Positions 34,604-46,083 of a stretch of 64,000 nucleotides of DNA are shown piece after piece; the first letter of the stretch is position 1; each line of letters begins with the position of its first letter. The translations under genes were made by a program, and so were the position numbers. Under the pieces are notes generated by a model that saw nothing but the letters and a program-made list of their open reading frames with translations, had not been told where the DNA came from and did no database searches. Source of the stretch: Ceratopteris richardii (Eukaryota > Streptophyta > Polypodiopsida > Polypodiales > Pteridaceae); assembly GCA_020310875.1 (NCBI GenBank), contig CM035428.1:106635182-106699181 (forward strand), in the 5' to 3' direction.

Positions 34604-35513
34604 TATTGACAAAGTACTTCAAAGTGTGTTTTATATTGATTCCTTCTAAATAAAAGCTCCAATTTTGTAACACTTAGGAAGAGTCTTCCTGCAATGACCC
34701 AAGAGCATCCAACCCCAAGTAGACAAGAAAAAACCTTCCCATTTGTGTGGAGAAGAGATTTATAGGAAATCACGACTCTCTGCTGGGTAGAAAATCACAA
34801 TTCTCTCCAAAAGAGTATAAAAGACACGAATGTGAGGAGTTCTAGGCCATTTCCTCTTGTATCTTATGCAATAATGAGAAGAGAAGCTCCTTTGGCTATG
34901 ACACCTATGTCTACTCTTGTTTCCTTTGTCTTCCCTATGTTTATGGAAGTTTTGTTGTGTTATTTGGTTGATTGTGTAGTTGTGGATGTATGTTCTACTT
35001 TTGTGTGAAGTCTTTGAGGAGTAATCTCTGTTGAATCTATCTTCTGTCATCACTTTTGTAATGTTGTCTGAGCACGAATCTCTCTCGCCTGATCATGCAC
35101 TCTATATCTCCATATTCCAAGGCCATATTTGAAATTTACATGAAAAATGGCATGGAAATGGCACTTGAATCACTCAATTTGGTGCTTGTATGAGGGAGTT
35201 ATGACCTTTTGAAGTTTCTAGCTTTCATGTCTACAGAGAGTCGTGTTTTCCAGAAAGTCGTGTTTTTATATATCTAGTTTGTTCTAATAACCTTCACTCC
35301 TCTTGGATTTTCTTACAAGTGTGCTTGCTTGCATCCTTTGAGCATTATTGATGTGTGGTTTGTGAAGCACTAGTCTCTAAGCACCAATCATGTTAGCTTG
35401 TTCTTGGATTGACAAATTAAAATGGGATTCCCTTTCCCACTTCTTTATCATCAAGTCCCTATTGCTATAATGGGACAAAGGCTTGTTGGAAGGTGAAGGT
35501 AAGAATGTCAACA
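34604..35513 (+). repeat. 5' LTR of the 28.7-kb element, 910 bp
   Basis: Starts TATTGACAAAGTACTTCAAA (TG changed to TA) and ends AATGTCAACA. Contains AGAGTATAAAAGACACG, a TATA-like site near 34813. Longer than the 3' copy because of indels. Confidence 0.88.
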
Positions 35514-35524
35514 TAGCTCTTTTT

Positions 35525-35542
35525 TGGCGCCATTGCCAGGGA
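35525..35542 (+). other. Primer-binding site, Athila type
   Basis: TGGCGCCATTGCCAGGGA, eleven bases after the LTR. It closely resembles the TGGCGCCGTTGCCGGGGA site of Athila-like Gypsy elements (tRNA-Asp primed). Confidence 0.75.
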
Positions 35543-35899
35543 TGATTTACCTAGATTGGAGGTGTCGAAACCACAAGTAAGTAGCACTTTCCTCTTTACA
35601 TTTGGACAAGCTAGACTATGGGAGCTTCAAGATTGATGGAAGGTCAAGTGAGGTATGCACTTTTCATTTGATGCATAGAAGATCAATTGTGCGTGGCCCT
35701 TGTGAAGATTTCAGTCAATTGAAGTGGAAAGGTTGGCCATGTGGGAGTTTTGCACACTCAAAATGGCTGATTTTTGCTCAATGGTTTGGAACTTTGCATT
35801 TTTGTCAATATTTTTGCCTCTATTAGGAGGACCTTTTAGGATAGAATTAGGAAAGAAGCTAAGTGGAGAGACTGGGAAACCAACCTTTTGAAGCACGAA

Positions 35900-37385
35900 A
35901 CTTCTACTCTTTTAAGTTTCTCAAAAAATCATTACTTTCTGATAGAAAATCGTGACTTTCTGTTTTCTGCAACCTTGAAGAAAACAAAGATCCCAAATAA
36001 TATATATATAAAACAAAAAGAAATAAAAAGAGAAAAATGGAAACGATGGCATGAATGGGTGAAGCTAGTCCATGAGAACTTATTTTTTGGGTATTGCAGG
36101 AGATTTCAAAAAATCGCGACTTTTTGGTGAAAAGTGACCACTCAGAAAATTATGTTTTATTAGTGGTGTTAATTAAGGGAGAAATTCATAATTATGATAA
36201 TTAACAATCTTCTTTGTGTTGAAGGGTCAAATGGGCTTGAATAAAAGTGCAAGAGAGCAAGCGGTGAGGTCTAATATTTTCAAAAGGGAAGAATTAAAGT
36301 TATTGCATAAAATCATGACTTTCTACTATAAAATTGTGACTCTCTGCCAGAACATCGCGAATCTCTGCTTTCACTTGGGAGAAAATCACAATTTTCTTCA
36401 GATTTTGTGGATCCTTGAGATTTGGTTGGATATTTTCTTCAGATTTTGTGGATCCTTGAAATATGGGGAGAGAAAAACGACTCTCTGCACTTAGAATTTG
36501 CACACTAGTGAGAGAAACACGACTTTTTGACCTTGGAAGGGAGAGAAAGTCACGACTTTCTTCAAGAACTTGGGGAGAGAAAGGCGACTCTTTACACTTA
36601 GAAGATTTTGCACACTAGTGAGAAAATTGCAACTTTTTGACCTTGGAAAGGGGAGAAAATCGCGACTTTCTTCAAAAACTTGGAGAGAGAGACGACTCTT
36701 TGCAATTGGAAGATTTTTGCACACTAGTGAGAAAATCGTGACTTTTTGACCTTGGAAGGGGGAGAAAATCGCAACTTTCTTCAAGAAAATTTGGGGAGAG
36801 AAAGGCTGATTTGGCTAACGAGGGAGAAAATCATGACTTTTTGGGGTTAAGAAAATCGCAACTTTGTGGTAGAAAATCACGAATTTTTCCAGGCTATAAA
36901 ACCTAGGACATATCCAAGACTTAGCCACTTTTGAGAGTGTGAGAGTGTGAGAGTTGCAGAGGAGCGTGAATTTTTGAAAGCTTAGAGTGCACCCAACTAG
37001 TTGTGTTTCCAAGCATTCAGAGCATCCAGGAGGCCTCATGTAATGCTCCTACTTGATTTTCCAATGATTTGGCAATCAATGCTTGTGTAAAAGTTGCATT
37101 TCCATTCAGCATAGAAAATCGCGACATTCGATTTTTGAGTGTTAGGGGCCCTAGACCACTTGCATGTTGATTTAGAGTTGGAAAACTTAATTAGTAGTAA
37201 AATGTGCCTCTTTGGACTGTAGTTGGAACACCAAAACTTTTGGTATCAGTCACCTACAGAGAATCACGATTCTCTGAGTTGACTTTAGGTAGAAAATTGT
37301 GGGAAAATGCTGACTCAGCAGGGGGAAATAATAAAATAATCTTTTGAATCATTTGAGAAAGTCACGACTTTCTCAGAAGAGACCA
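35900..37385 (+). repeat. Dispersed near-palindrome GAAAATCGCGACTTTC, about 20 copies
   Basis: Variants of AAAATCGYGACTTTYT recur at irregular spacing through the leader, for example near 35944, 36108, 36548, 36656, 36733, 36826, 37107 and 37355. The LTRs also carry a few (near 34770, 34790, 35235, 35256). Confidence 0.8.
36470..36796 (+). repeat. Tandem repeat, three units of about 106-113 bp
   Basis: Units at about 36470-36575, 36576-36683 and 36684-36796, each with TTTGCACACTAGTGAGA, TTTTTGACCTTGGAA and GACTTTCTTCAA. Each holds three of the near-palindromes. The long minus-strand ORF over it is a product of the repeat. Confidence 0.88.
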
Positions 37386-37394
37386 CTAGGGAGG

Positions 37395-37622
37395 TTCTGG
37401 AGTTAGACGTCTACAAAAGCATGCGACATCACAAGGACGAAGAAGAAGCTTGGAGCACAATACACAATACTGAATGTATTACTAGAGAATGTACAAAGAT
37501 AAGTAGCCCATTAGGGCAATGGGCGTATATACAAGCCGGGGGAAAAAACCTCCTAAAGAGGGAAAAAAGTGCCCCGACGGTCCTAGTGTGTTCACACACA
37601 TCACTACCTAAATATATCAACA
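37395..37622 (-). repeat. Copia-3 3' LTR
   Basis: On the minus strand it starts TTGATATATTTAGGTAGTGA and includes GTGTGTGAACACACTAGG and GGCTTGTATATACGCC, matching the Copia-2 LTRs. Confidence 0.85.
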
Positions 37623-39425
37623 AATCCCCCTTGGGAGTGATGCGGTGAACAAGGAGCTCACACTCATGTATAAGGAAGTGCTAAGCTATGTGGAATCAAT
37701 CCACAAAAGGAAGTAAGCCCAAAGCTTTGCAGAAAGCTTCAAACTTCTCCCTAGGTAGAACCTTCATCAAAAGGTCTGCAATGTTTTGTGTGGGCACATA
37801 TGCCAAGCTGATCTCCCCAGCAGAGAACCTCTCCCTGACATAATGATAATGCACCTCAATGTGCTTAGTGCGAGCATGGAACACATGGTTCCTCACAACT
37901 ATCAATGCGCTCTGATTGTCAGTGAAGATAGTGGCGGCAGAAGACTAACCGACACCCAAATCAGCCATAAGGCATTTGAGCCACACACACTCAATAGTCG
38001 CTATGAAAGCTGCGCTATACTCAGCCTCACAATTGGAAGTGGCCACAATAGGATGCTTCTTGCTCAACCAAGATATGCATGAGCTACCAAGCATGAAGCA
38101 AAAACCACTAGTGGACACACGAGTGTCATAGCAACCAGCCCAATCAAAGTTAGAAAAAGCATGCAAATCTAGCGGTAGTGATCCCTCCTTGGGATAAAAC
38201 AAACCAAGTAGCCGGGTACAACTCAAGTAGCGAAAGATGCACTTAACCACCTGCCAATGCTTGACTCTTGGACAATGCATAACCTGCTCATCTATGAGAC
38301 AGCAAACTGAATATCTGGCTGAGTAATGCATAAGTAAATCAAGCATCCAATAGCCTGCTAATAGAGAACATCATCAAATACATCTTTAGCATCATCAAGA
38401 CTTAGTCATAAACCTATTTCCATAGGAGTGGCAATAGGTTTACAATCATCAAGGCCAGGATGCTACAATAATGTGTCAATATATTTCATTTGACACAAAG
38501 CCATTTCACCATCAACGTGCATAAACTGAATGCCCAAATAGTGATGCAAATGCCCCAAATCAGACATCTCAAATGAGGCATGCAAATCAACCTTAAAATC
38601 AGCAATATGCCTCTCATGAGGACCAGTGAGCAGCATGTCATCAACATAAACCACAATGATCAGAAGTACATCATTAGCACGCTTAACATATAAGGTGCTT
38701 TCAGTTGGACTATTCTTAAAACTATGTGCAATCAGATAGGCATGTATCTTTTCATACCAAGCACGTGGTGCTTGCTTTAAATCATATAATGCCTTCTTTA
38801 TCCTGCACACCTGGTTCTCATGCCCTTTTTTCACAAAGCCGCGGGGCTGAAAAACATACACTTCTTCATGCAAGTCACCATTCAGAAATGTTGTTTTGAT
38901 ATCCAACTAATGTACATTCCAACCATGATGAGCTGCAAGTGCACAGATGCTATGAACAATAGTCATTCGGCAGGTAGGTGCAAAGGTCTCATCAAAATCA
39001 ATGCCTCTTGCGCATAACCCTTTGCAACAAGCCTAGCCTTATACCTATCAACTGTTCCATCAGGTTTACGCTTCAACTTGTATACCCACATTGTGCCAAT
39101 GGCCTTCTTGCCAGGTGGCAAGTCACATAAAGACCAAGTACCATTCTTCATTATAACATCATATTCAGATTGCATTGGAGCCATCCAATGTTCAAAATTT
39201 TATGCTTCATCAAAGGAAATAGGTTTAGTCTCATCATATAGACTAGAGGCAGCCATAGCATAGCAATCTAATGCAAAAGAGGCACTATGAGAGCCTGATC
39301 GAGTACGATATGATAGAGGTGCATTAATTTGTTGTCACACAAAGTTTGCACCAGCCATTTTGGAATGGTTTTTTCCTACTCAATATCATCTCTCTCATCA
39401 ACAAGTGCATCATGTAAAACTGCAT
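37395..39425 (-). mobile_element. Copia-3, truncated 3' half (LTR, RNase H, RT)
   Basis: 3' LTR 37395-37622 is of the Copia-2 family, with polypurine CCAAGGGGGATTTG before it on the minus strand. RNase H (38346-37696) has LAYVPTQNIADLLMKVLP. RT (39184-38463) has [39 protein letters not shown] and an intact [11 protein letters not shown]. Breaks off near 39425 upstream of RT; gag, protease and integrase are absent. Confidence 0.88.
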
Positions 39426-39479
39426 AAGAGGTAGCCATTCTAGTGCTGGTCCTAATGAGGCAACTTCTTAGCTTTTTGG

Positions 39480-41335
39480 GAACTCGCAGGCAGCCGACAG
39501 GGTGGGTGGTGTCCTGGTGCATCGGGAGGGCAGACGAAGTGGGGGGAGTGGTGAGTCAGAATGTCAGGAGCGTGGGTTTGTGGGAAAGAAAAAAAATATT
39601 TGTCTCTCTCTCTCTCTTCGTTGGCGGAGGATCGTGTTTTTGTTTTTTTTTCCTTTTGTTGTGGCGGTGTGCAGATGCGCAACAGTAAAGGGAAGGAAGG
39701 AGATAGTGGTTCTTGGATTTACCTTGTTGGAGTTTTTCTTCTAGGTTCCTTTGGGGATTCGTGGGCTGAGAAGAGCCAGACAACACAAGAAAGGGGGCAT
39801 TTCATTGGAGGCAGCAGCCTGTCATGGGAGTCTCTCGCTGTTTTTTTCATCTGCAGGAACGGGGGCGCTCCTTCGCTTTTTCTGGTGGTTATGCTCTCCT
39901 CTGCTGTGACAAGGAGAAGTTGGAGGGGAAAGGTGCGCAAGGGGAGGAGGGCAGGTGTGGAGGATAAAGATTGCTGGAGGGGAATCGAAGGGGGGAAGCT
40001 CTCAGAAGCAAGGAGAGTTTTTACGAGAGCAATATCACAGCTGCCCAAAAATGTTACCAGGGGGAGGGTGGTTTCAATGAGGAGCAGCTATGGCTTGCTC
40101 TATGGCTGTATGAGGCTACTTTGGGTATGCTGGCCTTCAAGTCCTTGTATCAAAAGTTCTGATTGAAGGCAAGAGATTCGAGGGCAGCGCTTATAGGATA
40201 TCACAGGCCGAAACACTGAATATGTACATTTCTTTGTGGTGAATACTCGATCGGTTTTGATTTCATCGATGACAAGAGACTACTGCCAGTACAACACGCG
40301 TGCAGGAGAATGATCAGGTGGTGGTAGTACAGACAAGCTTGACCTGTGATGCATGTCATCCTCCAAAGGTGAAGTCACAGGTTTGTCGCTCATCGGTGTA
40401 GAACCAAGGCTTGTCTAAGCTGCTCAAGAAGTATAGAGCTGATCGTTCGATCGAAAAGGGCTAACGCGTCCATGTTCCGCATAATTTTTTGCTATGGCCC
40501 TCTTTTCAGGATTCGCATCTTTGAACCTATGGTCATGTAAGTCCTGGGAATATTGAGTTACCCAACAAGAATTGAGGCATTCTGAATAGTCATCAGATAA
40601 AAGACTGGGTGTCGGTGTAAAAACCTCTGGTGCATTTAGAACATGTTTCGGTGTCTCCGTATCATTATCCAGCATTGCAAGCAAGGGATCCACCTTGTGA
40701 TCTCTCAAGCCTATGTGTGTCTGACTGCTCTGTGAAGACGAAGAGGCCATATTGATCCAGGAGCTGACCATAAAGGCTTCAAGGTGCTTTCCTAGGATCG
40801 TCGCTAGTCCGGTCCCTTGAAAATTGATAAACTCTATCAGAAGTCATGGGAAGGTATGCCTTCGCTTTGATAATGACTGGATGTGAAAGGATTGAAGATG
40901 TGCTGTTGTCTTAGAGGAAATGCACTGCACAAGAACTCTTTCATATGGATAAAGGTGTATGCACTTCCAGGAGTTGCATACGCTCGAAGTTCACGCATTC
41001 TGCTACTCATAGTACGATATGAAATTTCTACGGTGGGATTTAGTACTTACACACATTCACTCTGATTATGAGAGAGACTTTGCAATCCCTGTGTGTTTCT
41101 TTATTGTTTTTACTTGTGCAATCATTCTTATATATTCCAATAACTGCGCATTGATGTTGTCTTAATACACCACTACCACCATTTTTGTTTTGGCAGCAAA
41201 AGAGATGAAGGGAAGGGCGACGGATGTAATGATTTGCTTAGAATTTTTTCTTAGTTGCCTTTGAAGTCATGCAGAAATGCTTTTTCCCACCTCAATAGCA
41301 TTAAGCTCGTTGCACGAGATCGAGTGAAAAGATCT
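39480..41335. other. Unrecognised stretch with two open frames
   Basis: Plus-strand frame 39561-40166 (201 codons) and minus-strand frame 40771-40424 match no family I know. No transposon motif is seen. It could be captured host sequence inside the large element. Confidence 0.35.
40424..40771 (-). CDS. Hypothetical ORF, 115 codons
   Basis: Begins MVSSWINMASSSSQSSQ, with a second Met at codon 8. It has an ordinary amino-acid mix (DHKVDPLLAMLDNDTETPKH, DDYSECLNSCWVTQYSQDLH), unlike the low-complexity shadows around it. No family recognised; could be an exon fragment. Confidence 0.3.
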   Translation of the reverse strand: MVSSWINMASSSSQSSQTHIGLRDHKVDPLLAMLDNDTETPKHVLNAPEVFTPTPSLLSDDYSECLNSCWVTQYSQDLHDHRFKDANPEKRAIAKNYAEHGRVSPFRSNDQLYTS

Positions 41336-41339
41336 CGGC

Positions 41340-42072
41340 CTTAATTGGGGGTGGGGAGTGAGTATATGGATGCAGGAATGTGTGTGTGTGTGTGTGAGTG
41401 TGTTTTTGGATATGTGTGTGTGTTGATAGGTACATGCGTGTGGGACCCATCATGATTGTGGGTGAGTATATGAATGAATTGGTGTGGTTGATTGGGTGTG
41501 TTTGTGCAAATGAGTAAGAATGTGGGAAAAGAGAACAAGGGTGAAGGTGTGTTTGGGCATAGAAGTATGAAGAGCATGTGAGAGTGGATGTGCGCGCAAG
41601 TGTGTGTGCAAGTTTACGTGCTCAACCGTGCATAAGAGTGCATATGTGCATGTGTAGGCATGTATGTGTGATTAGTTAGTGCATGAGTGAGTTGTGGCCG
41701 AGGGTGTGAGAGTAAGTGTTGGGTCGAGGTTCTAGTAGGGGTTTTGTGGGTAAGTGAGATTGGGAGGGGGAGAGTAAAAGGAGGCTGGGAAGGAGTGGAA
41801 GCGTGTGTGCAAGAGAAAGATAGGATGGTTCCATGTGCGTGGGTGAGGTAATAAGGGAATAAGGGGAAAGAGTGCACGGGGTTGTACCAGTGAGTCAAGG
41901 GGACCCGTGTGCATAGGCCAAGGGGAAGAAATACAAGAGGGAAAAGAGGGGTTTCCAAGTAGTCAAAAGTGTGGATATTTGCTAAACTCGGGTGGAAATA
42001 TAGGACCAAGCATAGGACCAAAAGCTAAACAAGTGCATGAATTTACATAAATCTGGTATACCAGGTCTTATC
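41340..42072 (+). repeat. Probable LTR or leader of the gag-only element, TG/purine-rich
   Basis: Strongly strand-biased TG- and purine-rich DNA with a short TG microsatellite near 41380. It ends five bases before a PBS-like site. No second copy was found, so calling it an LTR is inference. Confidence 0.4.
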
Positions 42073-42076
42073 CATT

Positions 42077-42096
42077 TTGGCGATCCTACTGGGGAT
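42077..42096 (+). other. Primer-binding-site-like sequence, Ogre/Tat type
   Basis: TTGGCGATCCTACTGGGGAT resembles the TGGCGACTCTGCTGGGGA site (tRNA-Arg) of Tat/Ogre Gypsy elements, with few changes. Confidence 0.6.
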
Positions 42097-42148
42097 TGGC
42101 TTAGCACATCTCATAGAGAGTGCTACGAGTTCGCTTGGTGCCCCAATC

Positions 42149-43267
42149 ATGTGGCATAGCCAAGTCGATCCCAAATTTGCTCTGATCCTCATTAGAGAAA
42201 TGGCCCAAAAAAGGCAAGCCTATGGTTTTGAACAGGCCAACATGAGGCAAATGAATGCTGAACAAAACAGGAGATGGATATATTCTAGTCCGACCAGGAG
42301 GAATCATATGAATAGAGGTCCACGGTTCGGCCCAATCTCAAACTATGTGAGATGTTGGTGTTGCGAGAAAATTGGGCATATTGCCAAATTTTGCCCTCGA
42401 GTGTGTACTCCTTTGGATTTTGTACCCATGTGTAGGGATTGTGGAAAGAAGAGCGTATGCGAGCATGTGTGCAAGGTAAAGGGAGTCTCTTCTGAGAATG
42501 TCTCAATGAAAGAACCTAGTTCTTCTCTCTCTTCTCTCTATGTTGAGGTTGAAAATGGTGAGGCTTCTCCATCGATAGGAACCTCAAGGAAAAGTGGGGT
42601 CATACCCAAGCTAATACAGCCAATTAGCATGACCCATAGCTTTGAGAAGCTATCAATAGATAAGGATGTTGGCTATGCGAGGGAAGGTGATAAAGTTTTA
42701 GCAAAGCTCATGGAAAGTCTACAATGTCAAGTGAATTGGATATGTGAGGAGCGAGATAGTGACAGGACCAAGATGGAGAGATTAGAAGAAAGTCAAATTG
42801 AAATAAAGGTCGTCTTAGAGAAATGTGAGGAGAAGGTGAAATATATGGAAAGTAAAAACAAAGAGTTGAAAAGGGAAAACAAAAACCTGAGGAAGGAAAT
42901 TGAGAGACTTCAGAGTCGAAAAGTTGTTGAGAAGAGTAAGGACATAGAAAGGGAGGCTCTTGAGATTAGTACACACTTAGTAATAGTAGATTGCTATGGG
43001 TTTACAACCGAAGATGAAATCGAAGACGAGGATGACTTTGTGAGACAAATCGAGCAAGGAGAGCGGAAGATTTGTAGAGTGCAAGAAGTTATGTGTAGGT
43101 ACAGTGATCAAGCAGGTAGGATCAATGAGGAATTTGAGTTGGAGTTAGCAAAGATTAAGTGTGCCCAAGTAGAGAGTGATAGGAAGATGGGAGAATTGGA
43201 AAAAGAAAATGCGAGGTTGAAAGGAGAGCTGGCTAGATGGATGAGTCAGAGAGATGATGAGAAATGA
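42149..43267 (+). CDS. Gag-like zinc-knuckle and coiled-coil protein
   Basis: Open from 42077; the first ATG is at 42149, giving 372 codons. At about residues 68-81 is CWCCEKIGHIAKFC, a CX2CX4HX4C knuckle, followed by a second Cys/His cluster CRDCGKKSVCEHVC. From about 190 to the end are long E/K/R heptads (MERLEESQIEIKVVLEKCEE, KNLRKEIERLQSRKV). No protease, RT or integrase follows. The frame resumes at 43411-43698 with more coiled coil. Probably the Gag of a non-autonomous (TR-GAG-like) Tat/Ogre element; the capsid part is not recognisable. Confidence 0.65.
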   Translation: MWHSQVDPKFALILIREMAQKRQAYGFEQANMRQMNAEQNRRWIYSSPTRRNHMNRGPRFGPISNYVRCWCCEKIGHIAKFCPRVCTPLDFVPMCRDCGKKSVCEHVCKVKGVSSENVSMKEPSSSLSSLYVEVENGEASPSIGTSRKSGVIPKLIQPISMTHSFEKLSIDKDVGYAREGDKVLAKLMESLQCQVNWICEERDSDRTKMERLEESQIEIKVVLEKCEEKVKYMESKNKELKRENKNLRKEIERLQSRKVVEKSKDIEREALEISTHLVIVDCYGFTTEDEIEDEDDFVRQIEQGERKICRVQEVMCRYSDQAGRINEEFELELAKIKCAQVESDRKMGELEKENARLKGELARWMSQRDDEK

Positions 43268-43410
43268 AAATGTGTAGAAGGGGACCAAAAAATAGGGAAA
43301 ATGGAGGAAGAGTTTGAAGCCATGTTGGATAGGTTGGATGCGTTTGGAACGGAGTTACAAAGGACGAAGAATGAGTTGTCAAAGAAGATATATGATCTGG
43401 ATAAAGAAAT

Positions 43411-43698
43411 ATGAGTAGGATTTGGGAGGAAAGAACGATTAGAGAGGAAGTCGAGAAGTTGACTTCTCGAGTTGAGAAGAGGGAGGATATTCCCCTCGGA
43501 TCTGAAAAAAGGATGAGAGATTTAGACGAAAAGATGGAGCAAATATGGAATCGGTTCCGAAGCATCGACTGTTACCTATTCCAATACCAGAGTGATATTG
43601 ATTACAACAAGCAAGGATTAAGGGACTTAGCAGCGAGGCTCGAGTCATTGAGGGGCACAACGCGCAATGGTAATTTTCCAACTCATCTATTCAGGTGA
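43411..43698 (+). CDS. Continuation of the coiled-coil Gag-like frame
   Basis: Reads REEVEKLTSRVEKREDIPLG and MRDLDEKMEQIWNRFRSID. Separated from the previous ORF by stops at 43265 and near 43410. Likely the same protein before decay. Confidence 0.45.
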   Translation: MSRIWEERTIREEVEKLTSRVEKREDIPLGSEKRMRDLDEKMEQIWNRFRSIDCYLFQYQSDIDYNKQGLRDLAARLESLRGTTRNGNFPTHLFR

Positions 43699-43699
43699 G

Positions 43700-46080
43700 G
43701 TGGAATCTCTGCGAGGCAGAGGTTGGAGGTGAGAAGGGAATCAATGAGGCGATGGATGTCGGTAAGGACGGCTTAGGTCTGATTAGAGTTTGCTTTGTCA
43801 TGATTGCAAGTTGGAGATATGAGGACGGATGGATCGAGTGTGTCGTACGCTTAAGAACTGAAGTGAAACTTTTTCGAGGTTTTCAGGTCGACAAAGCAGT
43901 TAGTGTGTGCGGGTTTCAAGAGGAAAAGTTGACCATGCCATTAGTGGTCGGATTTTGGCTTGAGTAGCGGTAGAGAGGAGATGTGTCTCATCGGGATGTC
44001 CACGGGGGATATATGTATGTGCATTGTGATTGGGATGGTTGGGAAAAGATCCTTTCTTTTGTCTCCTAATTCTCGAGATGCGAGAATAAAAAAAAAAAAG
44101 GAAAGAAAAATATATATATATGTTTATGTATGTGTGCATGTGGCTACGTGCCTATGTGGGCCGATAGGTGGGTGGACCCACTTTGGCCGGGTGGTCAAAG
44201 CCACGAACCGATGTCGGTTTCACATAGGGCTAGCCGTCTGTGTGTCACGCGTTGCGTTGGGTTGGTAGATGGGTGGAACAAACTCGATCGGGTGGTCGAG
44301 TCCACGAGTCGCATCCAGCTTCGGCGTAGGCCGGCAAGTGTGAGTAATTATATGGAAAAATGATGAAAAAAAAGAGAGAAAAATGTGGAAAAAGAAAATG
44401 AATGAGACGAATTCCTCGCTCGAGGGGGGACAGAAGAGAGGTGAGAGAGCATGATGCTCGGATGGGTATGTGTATGTGTTGTTGGGATCTAAGGATGTGT
44501 GGACTCCTAATGAGGCATGTCGAATCAAAGCTTAAGCTCGGCTAGGATTTTGGCTGCGAAGTGTTTGTGGAAGACTTGGACTCGAGGGATCCAAGCGTGC
44601 TAGTTGCTTTGTTCGTCTGCGAACTCTTAGGAAGTGTTCAGTTTGGCTCTTAGGTGGTATGACAACTTGAGAAGTCCTGAATCGCGTCGACGATGAGTGA
44701 TCTTGTCGGGGTGAGCTCGTGTTAGGCTTGAGTGGTCCTTGTCGTGTATCCATCAAGTTAGAGTGGTGTGGTGGAAACTTAGCATAGAATCTAGTTGAGA
44801 AGCGGAAGAGAGTAAAGAATCAATGAAAAGGCAAGTGAGTAGTGGAAACCCTAGGTAGAAGGGGAATGAAAAATTGACAAGTGAACTCGGTAAGAAATGA
44901 GAAAAAAGGAATCAAGAAAGCGATCGTGTCGCCGAGAAGAGAATCAAAAAATGGAAGTGGGGAATGGTTTTGATTATATATGGTGTGTGTGGAAAGTGTG
45001 TTGAGTATGCATGTGGAATAGAGATTCGGACGTATTGAACGAATAGTCGAGAAGAGTGATGAGAGAGGAAATGTGGATGGGATTTTGCTTGAATGCATAT
45101 GGGCTGTGACGAGCTTGCATGTGTGATGTGTGTGTGTTCTTTCCATTTTGATGTTATGTTTGATGAAAAAAGTGGTCTAACGTGTTTTGATGAGTTGTAG
45201 ACAGGAGGACATGGCAATGAAAGATACGAGAAGGTATATGAAATTGGTAAGTGATGTGATTGGTTTTGATACTAATGCATGAGGGTTGAGTATGATTGCA
45301 GGTCCTACATTGAGGAAGGAGAGAATTGGTATGCAAGGTAAAGATCTGTATTTGATTGAGTGATGATCGCATGTTGGATGACTTGACTGCAGGGGGCATA
45401 TCGCTCGTCGAGGACGACTTCGCATTCAGGAAGAAGGGAGTATGTTGCATGGAGCACAATGTAAATATTAAGTCCATTAATGTGTCTTCATGATAGATAT
45501 AGCCATCCAAAATTTGGTTTTTTTTATTTGTAAATTTCCCAAAAGGAGTAAGATTGTGTCTGCTTTCATGAAGATATGTGTATATGTCAACACGAATATA
45601 TCTTTGAGTGCACGATATCAATCTAATGAATATGTATTTGAACGAGCGGGTTTGGGAGCATGAATGAATATGTTTACTAATTGTGACATGAGAACACATT
45701 TGACTTGTTTTTAAGTAATCATATGGATATCATTAGGAAGACAAGAGTATTCGGGTATAGGCCTGCATTTCAAGTGAGAATATGAAATTACATCATGTTT
45801 TTAGAAGTAGTGGTGTGGTTATGTGTGTGGAATATTGTGAATGCATAAGTATTCTTGATTGGCCGTGTGTTGCTATCAAGTGAAATTGCGTATGCCGGTC
45901 AGTCATAGTTGAAGGGCAGTAAGAGCAATCGGTAAGATAATGAAGTCACTTATCCTTCCCTCACTTGTGGGCCGGGTCGGCCTGTACTTGCATGCAAAGA
46001 GGGGTGGAAGGGGTGTCGGTGACGATGGAGGTGAAGGAGCTTAGCTTCACGTACCTAGCCACAGATAAGCAACCCTCCTC
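43700..46080 (+). other. Non-coding tail of the gag-only element, with duplication
   Basis: No ORF is supported. A diverged tandem duplication of about 118 bp lies at 44165-44335 (GGGTGG..CGGGTGGTC..CCACGA twice). A polypurine-like CAGGAAGAAGGGAG at 45427-45440 precedes TGTTGCATGG, a possible 3' LTR start, but no 5' match was found. Confidence 0.4.
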
Positions 46081-46083
46081 CTA

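Noticed and set aside
36300..36784. Minus-strand ORF of repeated SRLSLP/FSPFQGQK text
   Set aside because: Product of the three-unit tandem repeat, not a protein family.
41341..42021. Minus-strand His/Thr/Pro-rich ORFs
   Set aside because: Reverse reading of TG/purine-rich DNA; low complexity, no motif.
44820..45699. Minus-strand ORFs of up to 181 codons
   Set aside because: Ser/Thr/His-rich low complexity from the purine-rich tail; no motif and unlikely starts.
41340..46080. A confirmed LTR pair for the gag-only element
   Set aside because: The expected 3' LTR start TGTTGCATGG was not found upstream of the PBS, so the LTRs remain unproven.
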